From Coemansia sp. RSA 1804 (lineage: Eukaryota; Kickxellomycota; Kickxellomycetes; Kickxellales; Kickxellaceae), in the NCBI GenBank assembly GCA_027578815.1, contig JANBTH010000414.1, positions 1 through 17,842 of the forward strand: DNA of 17,842 bases, given 5' to 3'. Position numbers and translations under genes: made by a program. Every line of letters starts with the position of its first letter. The first letter of the stretch is position 1. The notes beneath the pieces are model-generated. The model ran no database searches and was not told the origin of the DNA. It saw only the letters and a list, made by a program, of their open reading frames with translations. Below, in pieces: positions 1-8,493 of the stretch.

Positions 1-309
1 CTCTCGTCCTTAAGGTTGATCTCCGCATCTTTTGCGTCGTGGAGGTCGATTGTCAGATAGACGATGTCCTCGCGCTGCGCCCACAGAACGGGCGGGTGAA
101 GTCTACACTTTAGCACGCAACGATACCACACACGCAAAAGTTTGAATGTCCGCACAGGCAGCTGTCAATCAGTACTTTAGATTCTATCTGTTCTGGGATT
201 GAACAATAGTCCAGGTAGACAACATGAGCCATGGATTAGGAAGACTTCCTCCAGCAGGTGCTATACAAATTAATGTCAGACGTGGTTCAACTTACACTGA
301 AGAGGTCAT
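1..309 (-). CDS. SBA1: p23/Sba1-type Hsp90 co-chaperone, 5' part (two exons, truncated by window edge)
   Basis: p23/Sba1/Wos2 proteins bind the ATP-bound, closed Hsp90 dimer through a CS domain and slow its ATPase in the cytosol. Exon 1 is 309-296 (14 nt, encoding Met-Thr-Ser-Ser plus two bases of a Val codon). It ends at a GTAAGT donor (295-290). Exon 2 begins at 102 after a TAG acceptor (105-103), and the split codon rejoins in frame. The spliced protein starts MTSSVLHPPVLWAQRED and continues IVYLTIDLHDAKD. This has the fungal p23 N-terminal signature: a P-x-V-L-W-A-Q-R strand, then a hydrophobic strand and a 'D-A-K-D' turn, as at the start of a CS domain. Only about 38 residues are inside the window; the rest lies beyond base 1. 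The protein frame of exon 2 is strong evidence; exon 1 rests on consensus splice sites and phase. A TATA-like ATATAG/CTATAT lies about 45 bp upstream of the ATG. Confidence 0.82.
103..295 (-). other. Spliceosomal intron in the p23 gene (193 nt)
   Basis: On the minus strand it opens GTAAGT (295-290) and closes with TAG (105-103). A TGCTAAAG branch-like element lies about 10 nt before the acceptor. The intron is phase 2, so the last two bases of exon 1 and the first base of exon 2 form one Val codon. Reading through the donor gives a TAA stop at once, so the unspliced message would encode only five residues. It is the only intron I can support in the window. Confidence 0.72.
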
Positions 310-715
310 TGCGTGGCTTTTTTTTAGTTTCTCAAAGACTGAACGGCGAAAGATATAGGAATTATCAGCACAAAGGCAAACAGAAGCAAGGCAGACAGAG
401 AACTGATTTAAACAAAAACAACTCAGACAGAGACTGATTCGGCGCAAGAGAAAAGAAACGGAAAAGAGGATGACGAAGCCAAGACGAAAGGAGAATGAAA
501 GCCTTTCACAGGTCTGGCCAGGGTCGACGCAATCACGCAGATCACTTGATTTTATCTTTTTCTTCTTCAATTTCTTGTGTGCATCACGCGCATTGTCAAT
601 GCTGGAAGCTGGTCAAACTAGTCTATTTTTTTGTATCAATCAAACAGCAGGTACATAAAGAAGGAAGGCGCCCACTCACTATACAGGACTGTTTCTCACA
701 GCAGAACCGCACTCG
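310..715. other. Intergenic: SAM-carrier 3' end and p23 promoter
   Basis: About 400 bp between two minus-strand genes. The part next to 309 should be the promoter of the p23 gene: it has an A/G-rich plus strand, so the minus strand is pyrimidine-rich, as is common just upstream of fungal start sites. I looked for heat-shock elements of the alternating nGAAn/nTTCn type, expected for an Hsp90 co-chaperone, and saw no clear triplet. The reading frames here overlap in several directions and show no protein-like pattern. Confidence 0.6.
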
Positions 716-1561
716 CTACCTGTGCGCAAAGATCCTGCCATCAACAAGAATCTCCTTTGCCTTTTCGTACGAGCCAAGGAACACAAAGCCGCCAACACTG
801 ATCCAGATCGTGCGCGGAACAACGCCGCTAAACAGTGCGCGCGCGCCCTCTTCTCGTGCAATGCGGGTCAGCGTAGAGACTACGCCCGAGTACTCGTGGT
901 GGGCGCCGACTCCCTTGGTTGACAGCATAACCCGCGTCTTGACAACGTCCAGCGGAGTGGTGAAGGCCGCCGCCGCGCCGCCTGCCACCGATCCGCAAAC
1001 GGCGGCCTCCCACGACTTGATGCCACGCCCATGCTTTGTTGCGTACGAGTGCTTGAGGAACTCATACACCGGAAACTGGATGCACGTGAACGGGATCTCG
1101 CGCACAACCTGTGTCAGATACCCACGATAGAATCCCAGCAGACCCTCGGCCCGGTATGTCCCGCGGATCGCCGCGCCAAGCGACCGGTGGTGGTTGGCCT
1201 GCAGCCGCTGCTTAAGCACCTCGGTTGGCACACGTACCAGACACGCTGCCACCTCACCAGCCGATGCCGCCGCCATATGTCCAAAGGCCTGGTACTTGGG
1301 CTCCACACGCCGCTCGCACGCCGCCTTTGTCTGCTCGTATGTAAGAAAGAACAGTGCTGCGCCTGGCGATGATCCGATGATCGCCGACGACAACCCAGAG
1401 TAGATGCCGCGGAACCCGCCGCTTGCCATGAATCCGCCCTTTGCCTGCAGCCGCGTCTTGATCGTGTCCAGAGGAAACAGCGCCGTATCTACCGCAATGC
1501 CTGCGATCCCGCCGGCCACAAGGCACTGCGTGTTGTTTGGTTTTGTATTTGCTTGCGCCAT
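716..1561 (-). CDS. PET8: Mitochondrial S-adenosylmethionine carrier (SLC25A26/Pet8 type)
   Basis: Inner-membrane carrier that exchanges cytosolic S-adenosylmethionine for matrix S-adenosylhomocysteine, supplying methyl groups for mitochondrial RNA, protein and lipid modification. The 281-residue protein has the three-repeat fold of the mitochondrial carrier family. The P-x-[DE]-x-x-[KR] signatures are PLDTIK at residues 30-35, PTEVLK at 112-117 and PLDVVK at 203-208. The R-V-P-T-E-V-[VL]-K-Q-R-[LT]-Q form of repeat 2, with GFYRGY and REIPF (about 143-157), is typical of SAM carriers rather than other SLC25 members. The open frame reaches back to a GTG codon at 1597, but eukaryotic initiation there is unlikely. 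The first in-frame ATG, 1561-1559, gives a normal SLC25 length and a short N-terminal tail. Single exon. Transcription diverges from the Ldb17-like gene across a 1.1 kb spacer. Confidence 0.93.
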   Translation of the reverse strand: MAQANTKPNNTQCLVAGGIAGIAVDTALFPLDTIKTRLQAKGGFMASGGFRGIYSGLSSAIIGSSPGAALFFLTYEQTKAACERRVEPKYQAFGHMAAASAGEVAACLVRVPTEVLKQRLQANHHRSLGAAIRGTYRAEGLLGFYRGYLTQVVREIPFTCIQFPVYEFLKHSYATKHGRGIKSWEAAVCGSVAGGAAAAFTTPLDVVKTRVMLSTKGVGAHHEYSGVVSTLTRIAREEGARALFSGVVPRTIWISVGGFVFLGSYEKAKEILVDGRIFAHR

Positions 1562-2701
1562 CTGGTCTACTCCATACGCAACTGTCCGACAGCTCACGAA
1601 TCACCCAATGCAACCGGAACAGAAGAAAGAAGAAGAAGAAGAAAAAGAAGAAGTGAATGAAAGTGAATGAGAAAAAAAGCAATGAGCAAATTGAAAAAGA
1701 GAGATAAAGCTAGACAAGCAATGTGAGCTGCTCTAAGCTTCATTTCTGGACTGATCGTTTTTTTGGTGGGCAAATTTTCAACAGATCAAAAGGAAAAAAA
1801 AACGCGCCTGTCTCTGGTGCGGGTGCTAGTGTCCGTATCGGCGGCCTTGAACAAAGAGGGAAAGACACGGCCAAATGAACACATTTCCCCGCTCTTTTTA
1901 TTGCGGCTTCTGCGTGGGCTGCATTCAACGCCTGGAATACAATATTCTCTCACACGCATACGCACGGTCTGTGCTTGCCATCCTGCAAAAGAAGACATTT
2001 GCCACCATGGCCCATGCTTTGGTTTTGCCTGCTCTACCCACTCCCACCGTATCCCGAGCTCCGCAAGCTTCTGTTAGTAAGCCTAAAAACAGCAGAGGAC
2101 AAGACAGATGTTTCTTGCTTGGAATCGAAAGAAAGCTTAAGGAGTAACAACACTGCTATTTGGGCTTTAACCCTTCTGTTCTGGAGAACCTATTGCTATT
2201 GTTATTATTGTTTTTGGAAGACTCGCCACCGCCCTTTTATTTCTACGACCCGCATTGCTTGTTCTCTTTGAAAAATAGGTGCTCGCCTGCTTTCAGTCCA
2301 CAAGGCCATCAACCAAGGGCGCAAAAAGGGAAGTCCGTTTTTCTCTCTACATTTTTTATTCGCCTCGCTTTGTGCTTTTTTTACCCTTTCTCTTTCCATG
2401 CGCCCCTTGCCTTTCTTTCTCTCTCTTTGTTAGTCGCGCGTATATCCCGCTTTTATACCTGTACTTTTTTAATACTGCGTCTTGCAATTTCACCACGCCG
2501 AGCAGACAGACGCCTAGCATACAGCAAGCCTCGACAATAGATACTGCCTACTAGTAGTTGAACCGTCAACCGAACAGTGTCGGTGTCCGGCCCTGCTTGT
2601 TTTTGTTGTGGGGGAGTGTGCGGTTCTATCAGACCATTGTTCTTCTTTGTTTATTCGTAGAGGCGTGAAGGATACAAATTGGATAGCGACAAACTGCCGT
2701 T
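1562..2701. other. Divergent intergenic region, SAM carrier / Ldb17-like gene
   Basis: This 1.1 kb gap carries promoters in both directions and no convincing gene. Next to the SAM carrier is a pure-purine stretch (see 1621-1653), and around 2330-2450 the plus strand is strongly CT-rich. TTTTATA-like elements occur near 2450-2470, about 240 bp upstream of the Ldb17 ATG. Several frames of 60-126 codons cross the gap, but they are low-complexity (Phe/Leu/Ser from CT tracts, Lys/Glu from GA tracts) and overlap in all phases. An upstream non-coding exon for the Ldb17-like gene cannot be ruled out. Confidence 0.6.
1621..1653 (+). repeat. GAA-rich purine tract (imperfect AGA/GAA microsatellite)
   Basis: A 33-nt run of only A and G on the plus strand, dominated by AGA and GAA triplets, lies 60-90 bp upstream of the SAM-carrier ATG. 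On the coding strand of that gene it is a CTT/TTC pyrimidine tract, a common element of fungal core promoters and 5' leaders. A purine/pyrimidine mirror of this kind can also form triplex DNA. Confidence 0.8.
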
Positions 2702-4757
2702 ATGGCCGAAATGCACTCCTCCTGCCCGATTGGCACCACATGCGCAGAAGTGACTAGGCAGGAACAGGAGCAAAAGCTGGAGGCAGAGGCAGAAGCGCGG
2801 CAACACACTGCGCAGGTAGCCAGACGCCGAATGCAGACAGCACGCACATCACGGTTCTCTATGCTTCTTGAGGACAACGTCGACTACGCGGTGTACCGAA
2901 CGGTGTTTGGACGGCAGTTTCTGCAGCAACAGCCAAAGTTTGATTCGCTCCAGGACGCAGAGACCGAGCTCGAGTGCGTTCTACATGACGACGCATTTGC
3001 ACAGCAGCAAGAAGCATCTGAGGCGCCTGCTGTGGTAGCCGAGAACGTAGCACTCGCAATTGACTGGTATATCAGCGCTCTGGTGCTTCTGTTTGATGGC
3101 GATGAGCCCTTCCAGAACCCGGACTTTTTGCGGTTCTGCTGCTTGTTTTTTGCATCGCCGCTGTACGAGAACAATACGCGGCTGGTCCAACGTCACCTGG
3201 TCAAGCGTACGTATGCTGAGCTCAGCACGGGGCCTGCTGACAACTACGGCGACTCGCTCTGGATCCTGCTGGCACTCATGCACCTGATAACAGAGTTCCA
3301 ACACGACACGTACCTGCTGTGCAAAGATTCTGGCATCTTCCCGCTCCTGCAGCGTCTGATTTCGCGGTCGCCCGAACGACACCTAAATGTGCTAGCCATG
3401 TCGCTTATGTTTGAGATTGCTCAGGCCGTGCCGCTCGCGAAGCCAGATCTGTTTTGCATTAACGACAAGTTCCTTGAGTCTCTGCTTGAGTATATAGAGG
3501 CCATGCGGTATGCGGAAAGCGATGTATATAACAACACAGGAACCAAGCTTGTGGTTGCACTTAATGAGCAGTTTCTTCGACATACCAACAAGATGCTCTT
3601 TTCTGTGACGAATGGACAGCCGCCGCCTGCACCGCCCAGAGAAATCACCACTTCTATGCAGAGTGGCTGGGAACATGGGTCCTCTGTAGACATGCCAGTA
3701 ATTTCTTCTAGGTCGACTGGACGGCACCAGCAGATGCCACCAATTCCCACAGCAATGCGTGGCCCTAATTGTCTGCCTCTGGAACCACGGCCCAGTCACC
3801 ACACGCGCACGGTCTCTGCTTGTTTCCCAGCGACGCCGCGCTCATCTGGAAGCAACCCAACAGCAGAGACTGCATACTGTGCAGACCAGCCACCGCCACA
3901 GCAGCAGCAGCAGCAGCACGAATATGAGCAAACACGACAGCAAAATGTACTAGCAAACGATATAGATAACGACTCACATTTTATATCACGAAGCCGGTCG
4001 ATGGATTTCAACGCGCTCTTGCACAGCCAGTCCGGCTCTCCTCTTGACAGACGGATAGAGGAGTCCCAGCCAGCACCTCAATGCCATTCACGACCGGTAA
4101 TTGCAACGGCAACACCCGTGGTGACTATTCTTGCGCAACGGACCGACTGCTGCAAAACGTTTACGGAGAATCTGATTTTCCTGCTGAATCGCGAGTCCGA
4201 GCCGATCACGCAGACGCTTATTCTGAACATGCTTGCTTGCATTCTAGGAACAGACAGCACATCGGACATCTTGTACACCAACGACATGCACGTTCTTGTG
4301 GATATTCTCATCCGCGACCTCAGCAACCTCTCCGAGGGCAGCCACCAGCGTCTTCGCCAGGCCTACCTACACGTTGTTTGTGCTCTCCTGCGAAACCGTG
4401 TGTTTCTTGCGGCTCGACACAGGCTTTCGGACATTGAGCTCTGTCTGGTCAACATTCTCAGGCAGTCATTGATATGCTCGCAGTCGTCGTCACTATCGTC
4501 GTCGGAGCCCTTGGGAGCAAAGTCACGTAGAGATAGTGCTAGTTCCTCGAGTACACGCCATAATTCGATGGTGTCGACGGATCTCTCGATTTTAGTGACT
4601 GGAACCAACAGCAACGGCAACGTCAACGGCAGAGGGAGCCATGACATACGCAGAGAGTACAGTCGAGCTGAGTCGCCTGTATCCTCGCGCTCGTCGGTGA
4701 TTAGTGAAGAGACGTGCTGCACACGGCAGTCTGACGACAATGGAGCACAGAATCAAA

Positions 4758-4790
<33 letters not shown>

Positions 4791-5791
4791 GAGGGCAGAG
4801 CATTGATAAACCTCCAAAAACGATGCGCCGTCCCGCGCCGCCGCCACCACAGCCAACATCTCCGCTGCGTGACTCGAAACTTTTGTCGCCAGAAGAAGTA
4901 TCGCCTGGATCACCGCCCCTCAGTAGCACCCGGCCTCATAGTCAGAGACGTCGCGCTCCGCCTCCCCCGCCGCCGCCTCGGCCGTCCTACTCATCGTCTT
5001 CGCGGTCTTCTCATCTGTCGCGAGTAACCAGCGCCAGAGACCTTCCGCAATTGAAAACAGTTAACGAGGGCATTGCAATGGACGACTACCCGTCCAACAG
5101 AAGCGGATCAGCGGCACCTGGTGCAGTCCAGCCACGGCGTAAAGCGCCTCCGCCACCGCCGCCGTTGCCGCCGCGTACTCGACTGCCCAGCAGAGGAGCT
5201 CGTGTTCTATCTAACTCGGGAGCATCCAACGGCTTGGACAATAGTAGCAACAACAATAGCTCAAAGCAGCACCAGTCGACAGACCCGCCAGCCGTTCTTC
5301 CCAGACGTGGGAATGCTCAACCCACAGGTCTCCGTCGCCAATTGTCGGTCAAGAAAAGCGTCACAAAGTACAAACTCCGCAGCACACGCCCTCCGCCACC
5401 ACCACCGCCGACTCCACCGCCTCCGCCTGTGTCGCTTGCAACGACGCCAGTAAGCCCACGCAACACCGGACTGGCGGCCGGAGGAGAGGTCTTGACAGGC
5501 AATGGAGTCAGCCGTCATCCGTTTGGCACGTATCCAGATAGAATTGAGCAATTGGCTGCACACGATGTCAGCAATACCACCGCCACCACCAGTGACGAGG
5601 ACGATCTGTATGGCGATGGTGATCCAGCTGATATGCAATCGACGGCGGCTTATGAGCACGACGGCGATTCGGTGGAAGAGCGCAGGATTACACGTAAACT
5701 GGTTGAGAGTGCGCTGCGGTCATGCCACGAAGCACGCCACTTTGCAGTTACGCGCGGGCTGGTTGTCGGTCCTACACGCATAGAGACCTAG
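2702..5791 (+). CDS. LDB17: Ldb17/SPIN90-like activator of Arp2/3 at endocytic actin patches
   Basis: Ldb17/Dip1/SPIN90 (WISH) proteins bind Arp2/3 complex and make it nucleate unbranched seed filaments, which start actin-patch assembly during endocytosis. This 1029-residue single-exon protein has a charged N-terminal helix (about 20-45) and a helical first half of the conserved domain (about 55-300, ending with the family's 'ALNEQFL' helix). A Gln/Ser/Pro-rich insertion follows (about 304-470). Then comes the second half, 'NLIFLLNRE...LILNMLACIL' and 'LYTNDMHVLVDILIRDL' (about 485-590), the most diagnostic stretch of the family. The C-terminal 430 residues are disordered, with a 10-Gln run (687-696) and four polyproline clusters (about 710, 750, 815 and 895-910), each preceded by basic residues, as in SH3- or profilin-binding sites. 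The tail ends in a short charged helix (ITRKLVESALRSC). It is about twice the length of budding-yeast Ldb17 (~490 residues). The in-frame ATG at 2702 is the first; Met44 is an alternative. Confidence 0.85.
3899..3916 (+). repeat. CAG x6 microsatellite in the Ldb17-like gene
   Basis: Six uninterrupted CAG codons encode Gln400-Gln405, directly after Pro-Pro-Pro, inside the low-complexity insertion that separates the two conserved halves of the protein. Confidence 0.9.
4760..4789 (+). repeat. Alternating CAG/CAA polyglutamine tract
   Basis: Ten Gln codons, strictly alternating CAG-CAA except for a final CAG-CAG, encode Gln687-Gln696. Alternation implies either a 6-bp repeat unit that expanded as CAGCAA or selection for interrupted, more stable repeats. 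The protein run is pure Gln although the DNA is not a pure triplet repeat. Confidence 0.92.
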
Positions 5792-6324
5792 CTAGACTGC
5801 AAGGGAAACCAGCATATACATCGAGAGACGGAATATCGCTTCTTTCTATTAATTGTAGAAAATGAAAAGGAAAATGAATGCTGTTCGCATATTAGGAGTG
5901 TCTGGGATTTCTTTGTTACCTGTGTAGTGAATCTGAGAACTCGATGGTTTATGATAACCACAATCAGTGTGGATCAAATCATGGCAATCCTGCACATTGA
6001 TTGTTGAATCACGTTTTTCTTCTTCTCCACACGCAAAAAATTGAAAACGTGTGAGAATGGATTTCACTCTGTTATTATCTTTTACTCGTTTCTAGACCTT
6101 GCTATTAATGTACCTAATCTAGAGTGGATCCGAGAAGCGCTTTATTTTCTTACTTTGTTGACAATTTTATAGAATAATCGAGGAGGAACGGAGACTGGAG
6201 AGAAGAGGATTAGGAGCGTGCAGCAGATACCGCCACCATCAAAAACAAAGACATAGAGCATACCAAATCACTACCTTTTTCATTTAAAGACGGATCAGCA
6301 GATGCAAGAGCCCTTGAAAGGAGA
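5792..6324. other. Intergenic, AT-rich: Ldb17 3' region
   Basis: 530 bp between two plus-strand reading frames. It is AT-rich, with no RNA gene I can recognise. The frame of the downstream small gene stays open without an ATG from 6214, just after a TAG, to 6325. An upstream coding exon or a near-cognate start (an ATC in a GCCACC context at 6238) is formally possible but unsupported. Confidence 0.5.
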
Positions 6325-6624
6325 ATGCGACTTCGAATGCTAACGGGAGTACAGCGCCACCGCCTAACCAACGCGTTGTTGATAGCTGGGGTGCTGTCGG
6401 CGCTGTGCACAGTGACAGGATCCAACATACTAGGCTGTCCAGCGGTCGGCAGGAACAGCCGTCTGGATGACGCCAAGGACGACGACATGGAGATTGCAAG
6501 TGATCGTGCCATACCGACGCGTGCAAAGGAGCTGGAGGGGCTTGAAGAGTCTAGGTACGTTGGTGGCAAAGTCGCATCCCAACCGATCGTAGCCACTAGA
6601 ATTAAAACGAGCGAGATCAAATAA
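6325..6624 (+). CDS. Possible small membrane protein of unknown function (99 aa)
   Basis: I do not recognise this protein. Residues 1-15 are basic (MRLRMLTGVQRHRL). A hydrophobic segment of about 18-20 residues follows (NALLIAGVLSALCTVTGSNIL), then a short G-C-P-A motif, then an acidic hydrophilic tail (RLDDAKDDDMEI...) ending in basic residues. This layout suits a single-pass membrane protein, and the Arg-rich, acid-free N-terminus would suit the mitochondrial inner membrane; both are inference. Third codon positions favour G/C about as in the neighbouring genes. Two minus-strand frames overlap it (6210-6653 and 6430-6807); the first mirrors the same phase pattern and the second is AT-rich. 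I prefer the plus-strand frame on codon use and the ordered basic-TM-acidic layout. Confidence 0.45.
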   Translation: MRLRMLTGVQRHRLTNALLIAGVLSALCTVTGSNILGCPAVGRNSRLDDAKDDDMEIASDRAIPTRAKELEGLEESRYVGGKVASQPIVATRIKTSEIK

Positions 6625-7029
6625 GTAGCTGTTGATATTGCTACGAGCGACACTGGGTATTGGAGGAATGTTTATTTCTACTGCACCAGTACTCTTTAGC
6701 TGTCGGCTGTTGGTTCTATTTAATTTTTTCTTTATCATCCTTTGCTCCTCCCTGTATTTATCAACAAAACCATCGTTTATCAGCAAGCCGTAAACAAAGT
6801 TACTCATCAGAAAATAGGAGACAAAAGAGCCATGGGTCTGGCGGGATTAACGGTCCCAAACGACATCATTGACTGTAGCAACTGTTTACAGGACAAAAAA
6901 GAGAGAAGAGGAAAGCGAGTACCAAGGTAGAATAGAAAACAAAGTAGGGAAAAAGGCCCATCAAAGTATAATTAAAGTGCTGAGCAGAGCAGCGATATGC
7001 TTTGACTTCCTTTGAATGGGAGGAAGACG
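6625..7029. other. Convergent 3' intergenic region
   Basis: 400 bp between the end of the small plus-strand gene and the end of the bZIP gene, so it should hold both 3' UTRs. It is AT-rich with poly-A stretches. The short frames here have no protein-like features. No tRNA or other structured RNA is apparent. Confidence 0.5.
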
Positions 7030-8493
7030 CTAGTAATCGGCGTTTGTCAGCCTGGCAGAGGTGGTTGAGCGGACAGATACACGAGGGCGCTTTGAGGTCA
7101 GCGAAGGACTGGACAGCGACTCGATGGACGAGTCTGGCGCGTAGTCGGCGGAAAGGGGCGGACGGGAGTCCAGCACGGGCGTGGTGGCGGAGCTGGAGGC
7201 GCGCATGGCGCCGAGAGTCAGCTTGGCGTTCAGCTCCTCAATCTCCTTGCGCAGACGTGCGTTTTCGTCGCGCAGATCAAGCATCTGGTCCTCGAGGTTC
7301 TGGATGTAGGCCTTTTTCTTCTGCCGGCACTCTTTGGCCGCCATGCGGTTGCGCTGTAAGCGGCGCGCCCGCCGCTCATCGGGTGTCAGGTGTCGCAGCG
7401 ACCCCGGGCGACCAGATCCCGGCGCATCGGGCGTCAGCGGCATCCCAGAGTCGGCGGCGTCAATCAGCCGCTCATCATCGTCTGTGGATAAGTCTGGGTC
7501 AGGCAGCTCGCTGGCGGTGGAGCGAGACAGCTTTCTCCGGCGTGCACCTGTAGCGCCTTTCTTGTGTCGAGGTGTCGACTCGGCCGACAGCGAGCGGTGC
7601 GGCTGTGGTGTGCACAGGGAGGGAGCCACGTCAATCGAGGCAGCAGCCATCTCAGACGTGATTTGCGTGGCGGCGGAAATGGATGTGGGCGACAGACTGC
7701 CAAACGCCGCCATGCCAAGCACCTGGTGCATGGCGGCAGAGTCGCTGACAGGCGCTGGGCCAACCAAGCCGGAGGTCTCAACAGGCGCCGAGCGCGCAAC
7801 CGCAGCCGCAAGCGCGGCCGACGATGCCGTGGAGAGCAGTGTGTCCTCATCGATGGCAGCCGACAGTGCAGGCGTGCCCTGCAGCGACGCAGACACCGAC
7901 GGAATGGTCGGCAGCATCACATTGTGCATGCCCGACGCCGCCAGCAGCGCCGCCGCCGCGCTGTGCTGCGCCTGTGTAGAATACGCGCCCATGGCTGCCG
8001 CCACGTCGCCGCTCATGTATGGTTTGGCGCCGCTTGCAAATGACGCCAGCACCGAACTGGCTGCCGCCACTGCCTCGACGCTGCTCCGCCGACGGTGCGC
8101 GTTGGTCGAGTGGTACGCGCCCATAATCTCCAGTACCTGGTCCTGCGCGCTTCGGTGCAGCGACGCCAGCACGTCCTCATCCTGTGTCGATGTCATCACC
8201 GGCGCCGCCAGCATCGCCTGCTGCTGTGTCGCCAGCGCCAGCGCCTGTGCTCCGCCGTCCATTGCCGGCATCTGCGCGTTAGTAATGGCCGAGCTCAGCG
8301 CTGCCGCCGCTGCCGTGCCAATGTCGTCCGCCCGCGTCCGCCCTAGCCGATCCTCCGCTTCATGGTCGGAGTCGAGCGTCGGGAACGGCGATACCAGCAA
8401 TGCTGTCTCCGCCTGTCCTGACAATGCTGTTGTTGCCGCTGCCACAACGGCCGCTAGTGCATCTGTTGTCGATACGGCTGATGGCTCTGACAT
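7030..8493 (-). CDS. bZIP transcription factor, ATF/CREB-like
   Basis: Sequence-specific nuclear DNA-binding protein of 487 residues. The bZIP domain lies at about 369-425. Its basic region is R-L-Q-R-N-R-M-A-A-K-E-C-R-Q-K-K-K, with the invariant Asn382-x7-Arg390 and Leu400 exactly ten residues after Arg390. Heptad leucines are at 400, 407, 414 and 421, giving a short four-heptad zipper. The N-R-x-A-A-x-E-C-R-x-K-K-K core with an aromatic 'AYIQNLE' linker resembles metazoan CREB/ATF1 more closely than yeast AP-1 (Yap) or Gcn4, so a CRE (TGACGTCA-type) target is expected. Residues 1-365 are disordered and very rich in Ala, Ser and Thr. A likely nuclear signal, RHKKGATGARRRKLSR, lies upstream of the domain, and R-R-R-S-S (about 134-138) fits a basophilic kinase site. 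Single exon; true ATG at 8493. I cannot assign an orthologue name. A CRE-like octamer lies about 215 bp upstream. Confidence 0.9.
   Translation of the reverse strand: MSEPSAVSTTDALAAVVAAATTALSGQAETALLVSPFPTLDSDHEAEDRLGRTRADDIGTAAAAALSSAITNAQMPAMDGGAQALALATQQQAMLAAPVMTSTQDEDVLASLHRSAQDQVLEIMGAYHSTNAHRRRSSVEAVAAASSVLASFASGAKPYMSGDVAAAMGAYSTQAQHSAAAALLAASGMHNVMLPTIPSVSASLQGTPALSAAIDEDTLLSTASSAALAAAVARSAPVETSGLVGPAPVSDSAAMHQVLGMAAFGSLSPTSISAATQITSEMAAASIDVAPSLCTPQPHRSLSAESTPRHKKGATGARRRKLSRSTASELPDPDLSTDDDERLIDAADSGMPLTPDAPGSGRPGSLRHLTPDERRARRLQRNRMAAKECRQKKKAYIQNLEDQMLDLRDENARLRKEIEELNAKLTLGAMRASSSATTPVLDSRPPLSADYAPDSSIESLSSPSLTSKRPRVSVRSTTSARLTNADY

Noticed and set aside
495..1130. A 211-codon plus-strand frame over the SAM carrier 3' half
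   Set aside because: It is antisense to a well-conserved carrier, has a Pro/Ala/Arg mixture without motifs, and its first part runs through AT-rich intergenic DNA.
2160..2540. A 126-codon plus-strand frame in the 1.1 kb spacer
   Set aside because: Its Phe/Leu/Ser runs come from CT tracts; overlapping frames of similar size occur in the other phases.
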